64,000 nt of DNA from Cytobacillus oceanisediminis (lineage in GTDB: Bacteria; Bacillota; Bacilli; Bacillales; Cytobacillaceae): the NCBI RefSeq assembly GCF_004366035.1, contig NZ_SOEE01000001.1, positions 496,001 to 560,000 on the forward strand, in the 5' to 3' direction. A program made the position numbers and the translations under genes. Of the stretch, positions 41,022-50,795 are shown one piece after another (the first letter of the stretch is position 1; each line of letters begins with the position of its first letter). The notes beneath the pieces were generated by a model, which was not told where the DNA came from, ran no database searches, and worked only from the letters and a program-made list of their open reading frames with translations.

Positions 41022-42053
41022 TCATCTGTTTTGATACAATTTAGATAAAACAGCTGATAGGTCTGCACTGATATAGTTCAATAAGCTTATGACTCTTGAA
41101 TATTCCATTCTTGTCGGCCCCAGAATGGCAATGGTACCGAGCTGTTCGGTGCCAATCGAATAGCTTGCTGTTATCAGACTGCAGTTTTCCATTGCTGAAT
41201 TATTGTTTTCCCGTCCGATTTTTATATTGATCCCTGACTTGTTTTTACGGATTAAATCATATATGCCTTCTTCCTGCTCGATCATATTCATGAGGTTTTT
41301 AACTTTTTCTATATCATGAAACTCGGGCTGGCTGAGCATATTTGTTTTCCCGCCGAAGAAAAGCTTATCATAGGCTGGTATCTTGATTGTATCGGCAATT
41401 GAATTCAGCATTAAATCATAATTATTGATATGATGCCTTAAAAGAACGGCAACCTCTTTATATAGCTTATTGTTCAGACTTTCCAATGGTGCACCGGCAA
41501 GCCGGTCATTAAGGATATTGACAACCTTCTCCAAATCACTGGCATCAATGTTTTCCGGCAAGTGGAACATCCTGTTCTCCACATGGCCTGTATCTGTGAC
41601 AATAATTGCTATTGCTGTTTCTTTATTCAACGGAACGATCTGAATTTTCTTCAGCTTGTTATCCCTTACTGCAGGCCCGAGGACAATGGATGTATAATTT
41701 GTCAGCTCAGATAGAATTTTTGCCGATCTTTGAACGATTTTCTCAAGCTCATAGATTCTTTCCGCAAAGATCGATTGCACTTTGTGGATATCATACTGAT
41801 TTAATTTTTGCGGGGATAAAAGGTGATCCACGTAGTAGCGATACCCTTTTTCAGATGGAATCCTCCCCGATGAGGTGTGTGTTTTTTCAATAAACCCAAG
41901 TTCCTCTAAATCAGCCATCTCATTTCTGATCGTTGCGGAACTAAAAGAAATTTCTTCTTTTTTCGACAAGGTTCTCGACCCGACAGGCTGTGCAGTTTGA
42001 ATAAAATCATCAACAATTACTTGAAAAATTAATAATTGACGATCTGTTAACAC
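41022..42053 (-). CDS. hrcA: Heat-inducible transcription repressor HrcA
   Basis: Repressor that binds CIRCE and needs GroEL for activity; 343 residues. An N-terminal winged helix ([58 protein letters not shown]) is followed by a GAF-like domain. The start GTG 42053 is preceded by AGAGGTGAT and aligns with B. subtilis HrcA. First gene of hrcA-grpE-dnaK-dnaJ-prmA, with a CIRCE element just upstream giving autoregulation. Confidence 0.97.
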   Translation of the reverse strand: MLTDRQLLIFQVIVDDFIQTAQPVGSRTLSKKEEISFSSATIRNEMADLEELGFIEKTHTSSGRIPSEKGYRYYVDHLLSPQKLNQYDIHKVQSIFAERIYELEKIVQRSAKILSELTNYTSIVLGPAVRDNKLKKIQIVPLNKETAIAIIVTDTGHVENRMFHLPENIDASDLEKVVNILNDRLAGAPLESLNNKLYKEVAVLLRHHINNYDLMLNSIADTIKIPAYDKLFFGGKTNMLSQPEFHDIEKVKNLMNMIEQEEGIYDLIRKNKSGINIKIGRENNNSAMENCSLITASYSIGTEQLGTIAILGPTRMEYSRVISLLNYISADLSAVLSKLYQNR

Positions 42054-42067
42054 AGTTATCACCTCTG

Positions 42068-42094
42068 TTAGCACTCTTTGTTACCGAGTGCTAA
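42068..42094. promoter_or_regulatory. CIRCE operator
   Basis: TTAGCACTC, nine bases, GAGTGCTAA: a perfect match to the HrcA operator, 14 bp upstream of hrcA. Confidence 0.98.
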
Positions 42095-42127
42095 TTCTAC
42101 TAATAAATTATCAAATCAAACGTGCAG

Positions 42128-42133
42128 TGTCAA
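42128..42133 (-). promoter_or_regulatory. -35 element of the hrcA promoter
   Basis: TTGACA on the minus strand. The hexamer 17 bases downstream (42105-42110) is a weak -10 (TAATTT), so the exact start is uncertain; CIRCE follows at once. Confidence 0.55.
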
Positions 42134-42175
42134 TAATTTGGCTTTCTTTTTTCCCGACGCAATACCTATGCCTGA

Positions 42176-43309
42176 TTACCCTATAAAGGACTGGAATACT
42201 TCATTTCCAAGGAAACGTCCTCGCCTTGTCAATTTAATATGCTCTTCCCCTGCAACAATTAATTCTTTTTCGGTATGCTGTTTAATTTGGACTTCAAACA
42301 GCTCCAGCGGATCTTTGCCAAATCTCTCTTTAAAGCGACTTATTGAGACACCTTCCGTTTTTCTTAGTCCAAGAAACATTTCCTCTTCCATCTGTTCTTC
42401 CAAGGGCACTTTATGCTCTTCCAGGATCGGAAGCTGGCCGTTTTCAATAGGCTCCATATATTTTTTCAGGGGTCCGTGGTTTGAACGGCGAAGTCCTTTT
42501 ACATAGCCATGTGCGCCAGCCCCAAAGCCATAGTACCATTTATTATCCCAATAAGTGATGTTATGCCGGCTCTCATAGCCAGGTTTTGCAAAATTGCTGA
42601 TTTCATATTGCGCAAAGCCGTGTTTGTCCATTTCTTCCATTAATAATTCATACATCTCAGCTTCCACATCTTCACCAGGAGTCGGCAGTTTTCCTTTCCT
42701 CATCAGATTATAGAATACCGTTTTGGGTTCAATGATCAGTGAATAGCCGGAATAATGGGCAATATCCAGTGTAAATGATGTTTCGAGTGTATCTTTAAAA
42801 TCCTGAAGTGTCTGGCCTGGAAGACTATATATAAGATCGATACTGATGTTATCGAAACCGACTTTTTTTGCAGCTTCAATTGATTGAAAAACGTCTCTTG
42901 CTCTATGTGACCTTCCAATTCTTTTTAAGAGTTCATCGTTAAAGGTCTGAACGCCAAAGCTGAGCCGATTGACTCCAGCATCATGCAATATTTGAAGTTT
43001 TTCCTCAGAGAGATCTCCTGGGTTAGCTTCGAATGTATATTCTGTGAACGAGTCATAGGGAAGCTGCCTTTTGATGATGCCGCAAAGCTTTTCCAGCTGT
43101 TTCTCGTTCAGCGCAGTTGGCGTGCCGCCTCCTACAAAGATAGAATCAAGGCGGGATGCAGGTACTTCTTTCAAAGCAAGATCCATCTCTATGTCAAGAG
43201 AGTCCAGATATTCTCCAACTGGCTGGTTCTTCAAGAACACTTTATTAAAATCACAGTAATGACAGATATGTTCACAAAATGGGATGTGTATATAAGCTGC
43301 TTTAATCAT
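42176..43309 (-). CDS. hemW: Radical SAM heme chaperone HemW
   Basis: A 377-residue relative of coproporphyrinogen III oxidase HemN. The radical SAM motif is C12-x3-C16-x2-C19 (PFCEHICHYCDF), followed by FVGGGTPTAL and FEANPGDL. It lacks the fourth N-terminal cysteine and the N-terminal extension of true HemN, so it is more likely the heme-trafficking protein HemW. The ribosome site is weak. It lies between lepA and hrcA, as in B. subtilis. Confidence 0.93.
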   Translation of the reverse strand: MIKAAYIHIPFCEHICHYCDFNKVFLKNQPVGEYLDSLDIEMDLALKEVPASRLDSIFVGGGTPTALNEKQLEKLCGIIKRQLPYDSFTEYTFEANPGDLSEEKLQILHDAGVNRLSFGVQTFNDELLKRIGRSHRARDVFQSIEAAKKVGFDNISIDLIYSLPGQTLQDFKDTLETSFTLDIAHYSGYSLIIEPKTVFYNLMRKGKLPTPGEDVEAEMYELLMEEMDKHGFAQYEISNFAKPGYESRHNITYWDNKWYYGFGAGAHGYVKGLRRSNHGPLKKYMEPIENGQLPILEEHKVPLEEQMEEEMFLGLRKTEGVSISRFKERFGKDPLELFEVQIKQHTEKELIVAGEEHIKLTRRGRFLGNEVFQSFIG

Positions 43310-43375
43310 TTATTTCACTACTTTCATCATTCAATCGCTCTCCAATTAATTTATATAGCTTTTTGAATTTTACCC

Positions 43376-43590
43376 GTTGATTTCCGCCGGCAGGCACTCA
43401 TGCTTTCCCACACGGCTGCCGAAGCTCCTCGACGCTCTGCGTCTGCGGGGTCTCCCCTGGTACGCTACTCCCGCAGGACGATGAATAAGCTTCCTTGAAT
43501 CAACACCGAAAGCAGAAAATGCGGCAGCATTTTCGAGGATCTCGCGCCTTCTGCTCCAATCAACTCAATGGTTTAACTCATTTAGCCACT
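43376..43590. repeat. Interspersed non-coding repeat, family A, longest copy
   Basis: Begins GTTGATTTCCGCC at 43376 and contains the inverse AATCAAC at 43558-43564, continuing for about 25 bp with similarity to the 2.0 kb copy (tGGTTtaa, TTAGCC). Internal modules: TCTGCGGGGTCTCCCC, CTCCCGCAGGAC, AATAAGCTTCC and GCGGCAGCATTTTCGAGGA. It fills most of the 380-bp gap between hemW and lepA. Confidence 0.78.
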
Positions 43591-43622
43591 AGAAAGCAAC
43601 AAATTTTAAAACACATTCAATT

Positions 43623-43673
43623 AAAAAGAGGTTAGTGCTGTTATTATTATGACAGCATATCTAACCTCTTAAA
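43623..43673 (-). terminator. Terminator of lepA
   Basis: Arms AAGAGGTTAG and CTAACCTCTT with an inner CTGT/ACAG stem; T residues follow on the minus strand. Confidence 0.8.
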
Positions 43674-43687
43674 ACAAAGCAAATATT

Positions 43688-45523
43688 TTACTTTTTAGGG
43701 CTGTTATCGTCCATCTTCAAAACTGCCATGAAGGCTTCCTGCGGAACTTCAACAGAACCAACCTGTTTCATCCGCTTTTTACCTTCTTTCTGCTTCTCCA
43801 ATAATTTACGCTTACGGGAGATGTCCCCGCCGTAACATTTCGCCAATACATTTTTGCGGATGGCTTTAATAGTTGAGCGGGCTACAATTTTCTGGCCAAT
43901 CGCCGCTTGAATAGGAACCTCAAATTGCTGACGGGGAATTAGCTCTTTTAACTTCTCAACGATTACTTTTCCTCTTTCATAAGCAAAATCCTTATGAACG
44001 ATGAAGCTCAATGCGTCTACCTTTTCGGCATTTAACAGAATATCCATTTTAACAAGTTTTGAAGGCTTGTACCCAATTAGTTCATAATCAAAAGAGGCAT
44101 ATCCTTTTGTATTGGATTTCAGCTGATCAAAGAAATCATAAACAATTTCCGATAAAGGAATTTCATATATAATATTTACTCTGGTTTCATCCATGTATTG
44201 CATATCAATAAAGATGCCGCGTTTTTGCTGGCAAAGTTCCATTATGGCTCCCACATAATCATTAGGCGCCATCATTGTAGCTTTTACATAAGGCTCTTCG
44301 ACACGGTCAATCTTTTGCGGATCAGGCATATTGGATGGATTATCCACTTTAACCTCTGTGCCATCAGTCAGGATGACATCATAGATAACACTTGGTGCTG
44401 TTGTAATCAAGTCAATTTTGAATTCGCGCTCAATGCGCTCCTGGATGATTTCCATGTGAAGCAATCCAAGGAAACCGCAGCGGAATCCAAAGCCAAGCGC
44501 TTGTGACGTTTCAGGCTCAAACTGCAGGGCAGAATCATTCAGTTCCAGCTTTTCAAGGGCTTCACGCAAATCATTGAACTTGGCGCTGTCTATTGGATAA
44601 AGTCCGCAATAAACCATCGGATTCAGCTTCCTGTACCCAGGAAGAGCTTCGTCTGCACCATTTTTCGCACTTGTGATGGTATCTCCTACACGTGTATCTC
44701 CAACATTTTTGATTGCAGCAGTCAAAAAGCCGACGTCTCCAACTGATAATTCAGCCAATGGAGTGGATTTAGGAGTGAACACACCGACCTCAGTAACTTC
44801 AAACTCTTTCCCAGTTGCCATCATTTTTATTTTATCTCCTACTTTTACCGTACCATCCACCACACGGATGTAGGCTACAACTCCACGGTAGGCATCATAA
44901 AGGGAGTCAAATATAAGCGCCTTTAAAGGGGCATCCGGATCACCTACTGGAGCGGGCACTTTTTCAACTACCTGTTCAAGGATTTCTTCAATGCCGATTC
45001 CTGCTTTTGATGAAGCAAGTACCGCTTCAGAAGCATCCAGGCCGATGACTTCTTCAATCTCATTGCGCACCCGTTCCGGATCCGCACTTGGAAGGTCAAT
45101 TTTATTGATGATCGGAAGAATCTCAAGATCGTTATCCAAGGCCAGATAGACATTTGCAAGGGTCTGTGCTTCAATACCCTGAGCCGCATCCACCACCAGG
45201 ATTGCTCCTTCACAGGCTGCCAGACTTCGGGAAACTTCATATGTAAAATCGACGTGTCCCGGGGTATCTATTAAGTGAAAAGTGTATACCTCTCCATCTT
45301 TAGCTTTATAATTTAGCTGGACGGAATTAAGCTTGATCGTGATGCCGCGCTCTCTTTCGAGGTCCATGGAATCAAGGAGCTGATCCTTCATTTCGCGTGA
45401 TGTCAGCGCATTGGTTTTTTCAAGGATCCTGTCCGCCAAAGTCGACTTGCCATGGTCAATATGGGCAATGATCGAAAAATTCCTTATTTTCTCTTGCCTT
45501 TTTAGTCTCTCTTCTCTGTTCAT
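43688..45523 (-). CDS. lepA: Elongation factor 4 (LepA)
   Basis: Ribosome-bound GTPase that can back-translocate and assists ribosome biogenesis; 611 residues. G1 AHIDHGKST (20-28), G2 region RGITIK, G3 DTPGHVDF, G4 NKIDLPSA. The C-terminal LepA-specific domain is rich in Lys/Arg ([21 protein letters not shown]). Monocistronic with its own terminator; the family C repeat lies 24 bp upstream of its start. Confidence 0.98.
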   Translation of the reverse strand: MNREERLKRQEKIRNFSIIAHIDHGKSTLADRILEKTNALTSREMKDQLLDSMDLERERGITIKLNSVQLNYKAKDGEVYTFHLIDTPGHVDFTYEVSRSLAACEGAILVVDAAQGIEAQTLANVYLALDNDLEILPIINKIDLPSADPERVRNEIEEVIGLDASEAVLASSKAGIGIEEILEQVVEKVPAPVGDPDAPLKALIFDSLYDAYRGVVAYIRVVDGTVKVGDKIKMMATGKEFEVTEVGVFTPKSTPLAELSVGDVGFLTAAIKNVGDTRVGDTITSAKNGADEALPGYRKLNPMVYCGLYPIDSAKFNDLREALEKLELNDSALQFEPETSQALGFGFRCGFLGLLHMEIIQERIEREFKIDLITTAPSVIYDVILTDGTEVKVDNPSNMPDPQKIDRVEEPYVKATMMAPNDYVGAIMELCQQKRGIFIDMQYMDETRVNIIYEIPLSEIVYDFFDQLKSNTKGYASFDYELIGYKPSKLVKMDILLNAEKVDALSFIVHKDFAYERGKVIVEKLKELIPRQQFEVPIQAAIGQKIVARSTIKAIRKNVLAKCYGGDISRKRKLLEKQKEGKKRMKQVGSVEVPQEAFMAVLKMDDNSPKK

Positions 45524-45546
45524 TATAAATAATTCAACTCCTACTA

Positions 45547-45601
45547 TAAGAAAAGCGCAAGCGCCTTAAGACAGGCGCCTGGAGCCAAGTGTGGTCAATT
45601 T
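45547..45601 (+). repeat. Interspersed repeat family C, short copy
   Basis: TAAGAAAAGCGCAAGCGCC, then CAGGCGCCTGGAGCCAAGTG. Same end signatures as at 32.73 and 27.6 kb, here on the plus strand and not attached to a gene end. Confidence 0.7.
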
Positions 45602-45690
45602 TAAATAGTCCTTTTAGTTTATACACTATTTTTGATTATATCAGTACGTTTGTGAAGATTCAATGCTAAGCTTCACGTCTCTAACCGTTC

Positions 45691-45722
45691 AAAAAAAATA
45701 AGGCTGCCCTCCTGAGCAGCCT
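45691..45722 (-). terminator. Terminator after yqxA
   Basis: Arms AGGCTGC and GCAGCCT around CCTCCTGA, followed by a T-rich run on the minus strand. It adjoins the yqxA stop. Confidence 0.85.
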
Positions 45723-46065
45723 ACTTTCCGATTATTAAGTCTGTGATGAATGCGACCGATTTTTCTGTCAGCTCTGATAAGCCTTCGGATATACTTTTTC
45801 CCAGAGATGAAAAAAAGTTATATGCTTTCATTTCTTCAAGCTTTTCTTTTTTCTGCTGAAGATCATGGCTGGACACATCATTTCCCAGGACAGATGCATG
45901 CACTTCACCTTCATTGGTTTCATTTAAGGTTAGGGCACTCTTGAAATCTTCGTCATGGAAACCCTTCATTCTGTGGATTCCTTCATTTGCCTGCTGCATT
46001 CCAAATAATACTGAGACAAACATAACCGCTGCCAGAAAAAGAGCTTTTAGCATAAATATTTTCAT
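45721..46065 (-). CDS. yqxA: YqxA family protein (DUF3679)
   Basis: A 114-residue protein. An N-terminal hydrophobic segment (residues 3-22, signal anchor) precedes a charged part; MKGFHDEDFKSALTL and the C-terminal SLGKSISEGLSELTEKSVAFITDLI are the conserved parts. It matches YqxA of B. subtilis, found right after spoIIP. Function unknown; the pairing suggests a sporulation role. Confidence 0.82.
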   Translation of the reverse strand: MKIFMLKALFLAAVMFVSVLFGMQQANEGIHRMKGFHDEDFKSALTLNETNEGEVHASVLGNDVSSHDLQQKKEKLEEMKAYNFFSSLGKSISEGLSELTEKSVAFITDLIIGK

Positions 46066-46082
46066 TCCGCATCATCCTAATA

Positions 46083-47288
46083 CTATTTCTTTTCTGTTTC
46101 ACCGCCAGCTGATGCATTTACTTCCTCGGCCTGCCAATAATATTCACTGAACACTTCTGCGAGTGCTTCTGCCGAACGGTTTAATTCTTCAAACGTATTA
46201 TCTACTCCGCCAAATTCAACGAGGATGGCATTCCCAGATAAATCCTGATTGAAGTTGCCATTTGTCCCTGCACCCTCTTTTTTCATGATTCCCCTGCTCA
46301 ATCCTTTGTACTTAACGTTCAATCTATCATGCAGCTCTTTCGCAAATTTTAAGTTCTTTTCATAGTTCGGGTTATTTCCGCCAATAATGAAAGCTAGTTT
46401 GGCATAAGACTCTCCGTTTATTTCTTTCGTTGTGTCTTTTTTTCTTTTTGAATCACGGTGAATATCGATTAGGTAAGACAAATCCCGGTTGGACGTAATT
46501 GCAGCCTGGACAACTTCTCTGGATTCCTGGTAGGAACGTCCATACGTTAATCCTTTCTTGCTTAAATTTGCCTGGATATCCGTTTTGTCAACAAAAGTCC
46601 CTATTCCTTTGCTCTCCATCTCTTCCTTAAGCTTATCACCAATCTTAGTAACATTAATTTTGGAATGAAAGGCTGCATCAGGATTGGTTACACCCTTCAG
46701 ATAAGGAAGATAGGATTCCGTATTATGCGAAAAGTAAACATAGACTGGTTTTTTATCACCTGTAGACATCGGAGGTGTTTTCGACTGTTTCGAATCACCA
46801 TCCGGCTCAAGGCCTTCGGTGTTTTGCAGAGCTGCCTCCTGTTCTGCCTTCAGCACTTCGATAGGAGGAGAAGATTCCACAGGCATGTTTGTATAATCCG
46901 TTCCTTCACCAGCAACAAGGATCTTACTGTCATAAATAGAGAAGAATGGAAGCTCCCTTCCCAAAAGGCTTCTGGGATCATCCAAATTGACATTTGTGGA
47001 TAGCTTGAAAACCAAATTGGCAAAGCCCGGGGGTGAACTGGTTTTAGAAACCCCCTCGAGAAATGAGTGGTTTTCCCATCCAAGAAAATGATAAAGCATT
47101 TCTCCTGTCAGGCTGTTCGCAGCAGAATTAACTGAGGAGGAGCTGATTCTGTATTCCGGCTTTAATGAAGTTAATGCTCCGCTTATTGAAAATATCATAA
47201 ATAGAAAAAGCAAAAATCCGCCTATGGCTTTCAGCAAGCTTGTCCCTTGAATGGTTACTACAAGTCCGTTCGATTTAAAAGGTTTCAT
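46083..47288 (-). CDS. spoIIP: Stage II sporulation protein P
   Basis: Peptidoglycan amidase/endopeptidase of the DMP engulfment complex (with SpoIID and SpoIIM) in the mother-cell membrane; 401 residues. N-terminal membrane helix (about 16-38), Ser/Pro-rich linker, then the amidase domain (about 175-385) with VYFSHNTESYLPY, YLIDIHRDS and VEFGGVDN holding zinc-ligand and catalytic residues. AAGGAGAGGTGG precedes ATG 47288. It lies 69 bp after gpr. Confidence 0.95.
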   Translation of the reverse strand: MKPFKSNGLVVTIQGTSLLKAIGGFLLFLFMIFSISGALTSLKPEYRISSSSVNSAANSLTGEMLYHFLGWENHSFLEGVSKTSSPPGFANLVFKLSTNVNLDDPRSLLGRELPFFSIYDSKILVAGEGTDYTNMPVESSPPIEVLKAEQEAALQNTEGLEPDGDSKQSKTPPMSTGDKKPVYVYFSHNTESYLPYLKGVTNPDAAFHSKINVTKIGDKLKEEMESKGIGTFVDKTDIQANLSKKGLTYGRSYQESREVVQAAITSNRDLSYLIDIHRDSKRKKDTTKEINGESYAKLAFIIGGNNPNYEKNLKFAKELHDRLNVKYKGLSRGIMKKEGAGTNGNFNQDLSGNAILVEFGGVDNTFEELNRSAEALAEVFSEYYWQAEEVNASAGGETEKK

Positions 47289-47357
47289 TGTTCCACCTCT
47301 CCTTGCTAGTCTAGTAAATGTTATGACTTTGCTAGAGAAGATAGAACATGTTATTTC

Positions 47358-48485
47358 CTATCTGGTATAAAAACCGGCATTATCCTGATTCACTTTTTGA
47401 TGGAGTGCTGCGTTCAAACCGTTAGCAATTAAATTTGACATATCTTCAATAAATACATCCACTTCCTTTGGAGTCACCATAAGGTTGTGGCCCAAAGGAG
47501 AAAGGACTTCATAAATAAGCTTCCGCTTCTCTTCTTCAGGCAAGGTTCCAATCATGCCAAGGAAGGTTTTTCTATGATGTTCTTCCGGGAGGTCGTCATC
47601 TGTCAGCTTTTTCTTCTCTCCAAAAGTCATTCCTGCAGGAGCGAGGGCACGTGATGGACGGTCCCCCTCTTTCATTTCCTTGCCGAAATGCTTCAGGATG
47701 TAATCAATTGTATCGCTTGTGATGGACACAGCATCAACAACTGTTGGGATGCCAATCGCTATGACAGGTATCCCTAAAGTTTCTTTGCTGATTTCTTTTC
47801 GTTTATTCCCGACACCAGAACCAGGGTGAATCCCTGTATCCGAAATTTGAATGGTAGAATTGACTCTTTCAATTGATCGGGAAGCAAGAGCATCAATTGC
47901 AATGACAAAATCGGGCTTTGTTTTTTCAACAATGCCATAAATAATGTCACTTGTTTCTATCCCGGTCAGGCCCATTACTCCCGGGGAAATAGCACTTACT
48001 GGCCGATAGCCTTCTTCTACGCTTTCAGGCTGCAGCTGATAGAGATGTCGTGTGATAAGCAAGTTTTCACAAACTTGCGGACCCAGTGCATCGGGAGTGA
48101 CATTCCAATTGCCCAGTCCAACAATTAAACAGGATGCATCTTCATTGATTCCCAGCTGCTTAATAAATTGGGAGAATTCACTAGCAAATACAGACTCCAC
48201 TTTGTGCTGCAGCTCCGTATCCTGCTGGCGTATGCCCGTCACTTCAAGTGTCAGATATTTTCCTTCTTTTTTCCCCAATGCCTCTGCACCTTCTTTTGTT
48301 ACTTCAACAAAAGAAATTTTTATATCATTTTCTTCTTTTTCTTTAATTATTACGCCTTCTATTTGGGAAAGATTCTCCTGCTGATGAATATTGTCTTTCT
48401 GCCTGTCGGAAATAACCATTTCCCTGGCTTCAATGGCAAGATCCGTTCGGACTGAGTATTGGCTTAAATCTATTGATTCTTTCAT
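47358..48485 (-). CDS. gpr: Germination protease GPR
   Basis: Aspartic-type endopeptidase that degrades small acid-soluble spore proteins at germination; 375 residues. It is made as a zymogen, and the N-terminal segment [20 protein letters not shown] corresponds to the propeptide and its cleavage zone. Conserved parts: [32 protein letters not shown] and [11 protein letters not shown]. It is expected to be forespore-specific (sigma-F/G); a TATAAT-like element lies about 40 bp upstream but I could not fix the promoter class. Confidence 0.96.
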   Translation of the reverse strand: MKESIDLSQYSVRTDLAIEAREMVISDRQKDNIHQQENLSQIEGVIIKEKEENDIKISFVEVTKEGAEALGKKEGKYLTLEVTGIRQQDTELQHKVESVFASEFSQFIKQLGINEDASCLIVGLGNWNVTPDALGPQVCENLLITRHLYQLQPESVEEGYRPVSAISPGVMGLTGIETSDIIYGIVEKTKPDFVIAIDALASRSIERVNSTIQISDTGIHPGSGVGNKRKEISKETLGIPVIAIGIPTVVDAVSITSDTIDYILKHFGKEMKEGDRPSRALAPAGMTFGEKKKLTDDDLPEEHHRKTFLGMIGTLPEEEKRKLIYEVLSPLGHNLMVTPKEVDVFIEDMSNLIANGLNAALHQKVNQDNAGFYTR

Positions 48486-48613
48486 ATTTATCCCTCACAT
48501 TCTCAGCTATTGGAAAATAACACACATTATACTAAAATTCAGATATATACTATCATTGCCTTTAAAGTCCAAAAACATGCAGAATCGCCTCCAGCAATTT
48601 TGATTACAGAGTA

Positions 48614-48642
48614 TTGCATTATGCCCCCGTGTTTGATAAAAT
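48614..48642 (+). promoter_or_regulatory. Sigma-A promoter of rpsT
   Basis: TTGCAT (48614-48619), 17 bases, TAAAAT (48637-48642), giving a leader of about 70 nt. Confidence 0.8.
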
Positions 48643-48721
48643 ATCACTTGTTCTTAATTATTGTTAATGAATGTGAATGTCGAGTTATAGAATCTCGATG
48701 CTTTTTCAGGAGGTGAATGGA

Positions 48722-48988
48722 ATGCCAAACATTAAATCTGCTATCAAGCGTGTTAAAACTAGCGAAGCTCGCAACGCTCAAAACGCTACAGTTAAATCAG
48801 CAATGCGTACAGCTGTTAAGAAGGTTGATGCTGCTGTCGTAAACAACGATGCTGCTGCTGCGACTGAATCTTTCGCTGATGCTGCTCGTAAACTAGACAA
48901 AGCTGCTGCAAAAGGTCTTATCCACAAAAATGCTGCTGCCCGTAAAAAGTCTCGTTTAATGAAAAAAATGAACTCTTTAAACGCGTAA
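48722..48988 (+). CDS. rpsT: 30S ribosomal protein S20
   Basis: An 88-residue basic protein binding 16S r[21 protein letters not shown] at the start and [14 protein letters not shown] near the end. Start ATG 48722 with AGGAGGTG upstream; the in-frame extension to 48677 lies in the leader. It is the only plus-strand gene between lepA and yqzM. Confidence 0.98.
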   Translation: MPNIKSAIKRVKTSEARNAQNATVKSAMRTAVKKVDAAVVNNDAAAATESFADAARKLDKAAAKGLIHKNAAARKKSRLMKKMNSLNA

Positions 48989-49002
48989 TGTTTGAAGATA
49001 TT

Positions 49003-49032
49003 GGCTATCTTAAGGGATAGCCTTTTATTTTA
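49003..49032 (+). terminator. Terminator of rpsT
   Basis: Arms GGCTATC and GATAGCC around TTAAGG, followed by TTTTATTTT. Confidence 0.85.
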
Positions 49033-49035
49033 CAC

Positions 49036-49067
49036 AAAAAAGCGGTCCAAATGGATCGCTTTTTTTT
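49036..49067. terminator. Bidirectional terminator between rpsT and holA
   Basis: Arms AAAAAAGCGgTCC and GGAtCGCTTTTTT with AAAT loop and A/T tracts on both sides; it serves holA and backs up rpsT. Confidence 0.8.
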
Positions 49068-49132
49068 ATGTAATCATCATTACTAATTTTGTCTCAATAC
49101 TCAAGGTGCTGGAGGCTGTAAACGTAATCTCT

Positions 49133-50170
49133 TTAAGGATTTTTTTTGAGCGCCTGACTTTGCAGACGAAACAGGAACATTTCAATCAGCATGGTTTTAT
49201 TCATGCCTCCAGTTTTCATTTGGTAATCTGCATCAGCAAGCAAGCTTATGATCGCTGCAAGTTCTTCGTCTGCAAACATATGCGCCTGTCCAGCTGCAAG
49301 TTTCACCCGGAAAGGATGAATCTTTAAGTAGCCGGCAATCTGCTGCTGGCCGTAGCCTCTCCTCGCAAGCTCCTTCACCTGATAAATCAGTCTGAACTGC
49401 CCTGTAATAACCGATAAAATCTTAATGGGTTCTTCATTTTGCTTTAATAAATCATAATAAATTCTCAGGGCTTCCTCTATTTTGCGGTGAACAACCTTGT
49501 CTACAAGGGAAAAAATGTTTTGCTCTAATGATCTTGATACCATTTTCTCTGCCATTTGTTCATCGATTCGCTTCGTGTCATTCGCATATAAAGCTAATTT
49601 ATCGATCTCGTTTGTCAAGATAAAAAGGTTGGTGCCTGCCAATGTCAATATTAGCTCAACTGCCGATTCATCAATTTGCACGCCGTTAAGTGCTGCGCGC
49701 TCCCTGATCCAGGCTTTCAATTCTCCTTCATTAAGTTTCTTTGCTTCAAGGATTGCAGCCGTTTTTTTCAATTGTTTAGTTATTTTTTTCCGGTCATCCA
49801 GCTTTTCTGCAGATGAGGAAAATACCACTACTGAATACGGGGCAGGCTCTTTAAGATAGGCTTCGAGCTTTGACAGATTATGCTCCTGTTTAGCTTTCGA
49901 TTTTTCTGATGTTAAAAAAACCGGGTTATGTAAAAAGATCAGTCTTCTTTCCCCCATAAACGGAAATGTCTCCGCATCTTCAAGCGCTGTATCGATTGGG
50001 GTTTCCTCAAGGTCATAAGAGGATAAATTAAAATCAGCTTCATCTTCGCTTAGCACATTGTTGATCAGAAGCTGCTTCGTTTCGTTTATAAGATAAGGTT
50101 CTGTTCCATATAATAAGTAAATAGGAGCAAAACTTTTCGCTTTTATCTGCTTCCAAATATCAAAAACCAA
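49133..50170 (-). CDS. holA: DNA polymerase III subunit delta
   Basis: Clamp-loader subunit that opens the beta clamp; 345 residues. N-terminal AAA+-like domain (APIYLLYGTEPYLINE, FPFMGERRLIFLHNPVF), lid, and the C-terminal collar domain (YDLLKQNEEPIKILSVITGQFRL). The start is TTG 50170 with GGAGAG eight bases upstream. Known as yqeN in B. subtilis. It is convergent with rpsT. Confidence 0.95.
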   Translation of the reverse strand: MVFDIWKQIKAKSFAPIYLLYGTEPYLINETKQLLINNVLSEDEADFNLSSYDLEETPIDTALEDAETFPFMGERRLIFLHNPVFLTSEKSKAKQEHNLSKLEAYLKEPAPYSVVVFSSSAEKLDDRKKITKQLKKTAAILEAKKLNEGELKAWIRERAALNGVQIDESAVELILTLAGTNLFILTNEIDKLALYANDTKRIDEQMAEKMVSRSLEQNIFSLVDKVVHRKIEEALRIYYDLLKQNEEPIKILSVITGQFRLIYQVKELARRGYGQQQIAGYLKIHPFRVKLAAGQAHMFADEELAAIISLLADADYQMKTGGMNKTMLIEMFLFRLQSQALKKNP

Positions 50171-50526
50171 TTTCTTTCTCTCCGTTCGCCTTACATTATA
50201 TTCACTTTATTGCAGTTTAACGGGCAGGGATAAAGCCCCTATCCCGCAGATTGCATGTTCACTATATATCCTAAAGAAGCAATGGCAATTTGACAAGACA
50301 TAAGAAATTGGCGCCCATAAGAACGCCAATTTCCAATCTATATAGAACGCTGCCGCCTGAGGCCCGGGATACTCAGGAAGCTGCGGTGCACCTTTGTTCT
50401 ATTATTTTCCCCTTGATGTGCCGGCATATTTGTGACAACTCCTGCTATTGCAGGAAAAGGGCAGGGGAACTCTAGATTTTTTTATTTGAATGACTTATAC
50501 TATATAGGAAATAGGAGGGGTAGACT
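50171..50526. other. Intergenic region between holA and yqzM
   Basis: About 355 bp without a credible gene. It holds a perfect inverted repeat GAAATTGGCG/CGCCAATTTC (50303-50333) without a T run and a second one CCTGAG/CTCAGG (50356-50377). A 61-codon plus-strand frame at 50290-50475 has no ribosome site. The function of the hairpins is unknown. Confidence 0.5.
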
Positions 50527-50661
50527 GTGAACGAATTTGAAAAGAACGTCCAAAGCAAACGTAATGATGCCATCGACTCTGGAGTAGGATTCATCGTATC
50601 ATTCGGTTTCTTCGCAACGTTATTTGTTATTGCAACAGTCATTAAATTTTTAGGAGCTTAA
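50527..50661 (+). CDS. yqzM: YqzM family small membrane protein
   Basis: A 44-residue protein: soluble NEFEKNVQSKRNDAIDSG, then one membrane helix (GFIVSFGFFATLFVIATVIKF). It is nearly identical to B. subtilis YqzM and lies between holA and comEC, as there. Start GTG 50527 with AGGAGGGG upstream. The function is unknown. Confidence 0.92.
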   Translation: MNEFEKNVQSKRNDAIDSGVGFIVSFGFFATLFVIATVIKFLGA

Positions 50662-50703
50662 TGGCTACATAAAGTAAGTAATTGTGTCATACCTCTGACA
50701 CAT

Positions 50704-50731
50704 CGAGGCTGCTTCAGCAGTCTCTTTTTTT
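50704..50731 (+). terminator. Terminator of yqzM
   Basis: Arms GAGGCTGC and GCAGTCTC around TTCA, followed by seven T. Confidence 0.88.
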
Positions 50732-50795
50732 GTGGCTGTAAGTGATAATAGGCATTGAGAGTATAGAAAGGGGGCTGAAGCATTTCTAACATATA

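Noticed and set aside
50290..50475. 61-codon plus-strand frame upstream of yqzM
   Set aside because: No ribosome site, spans two inverted repeats, odd composition with many Cys and His; probably chance.
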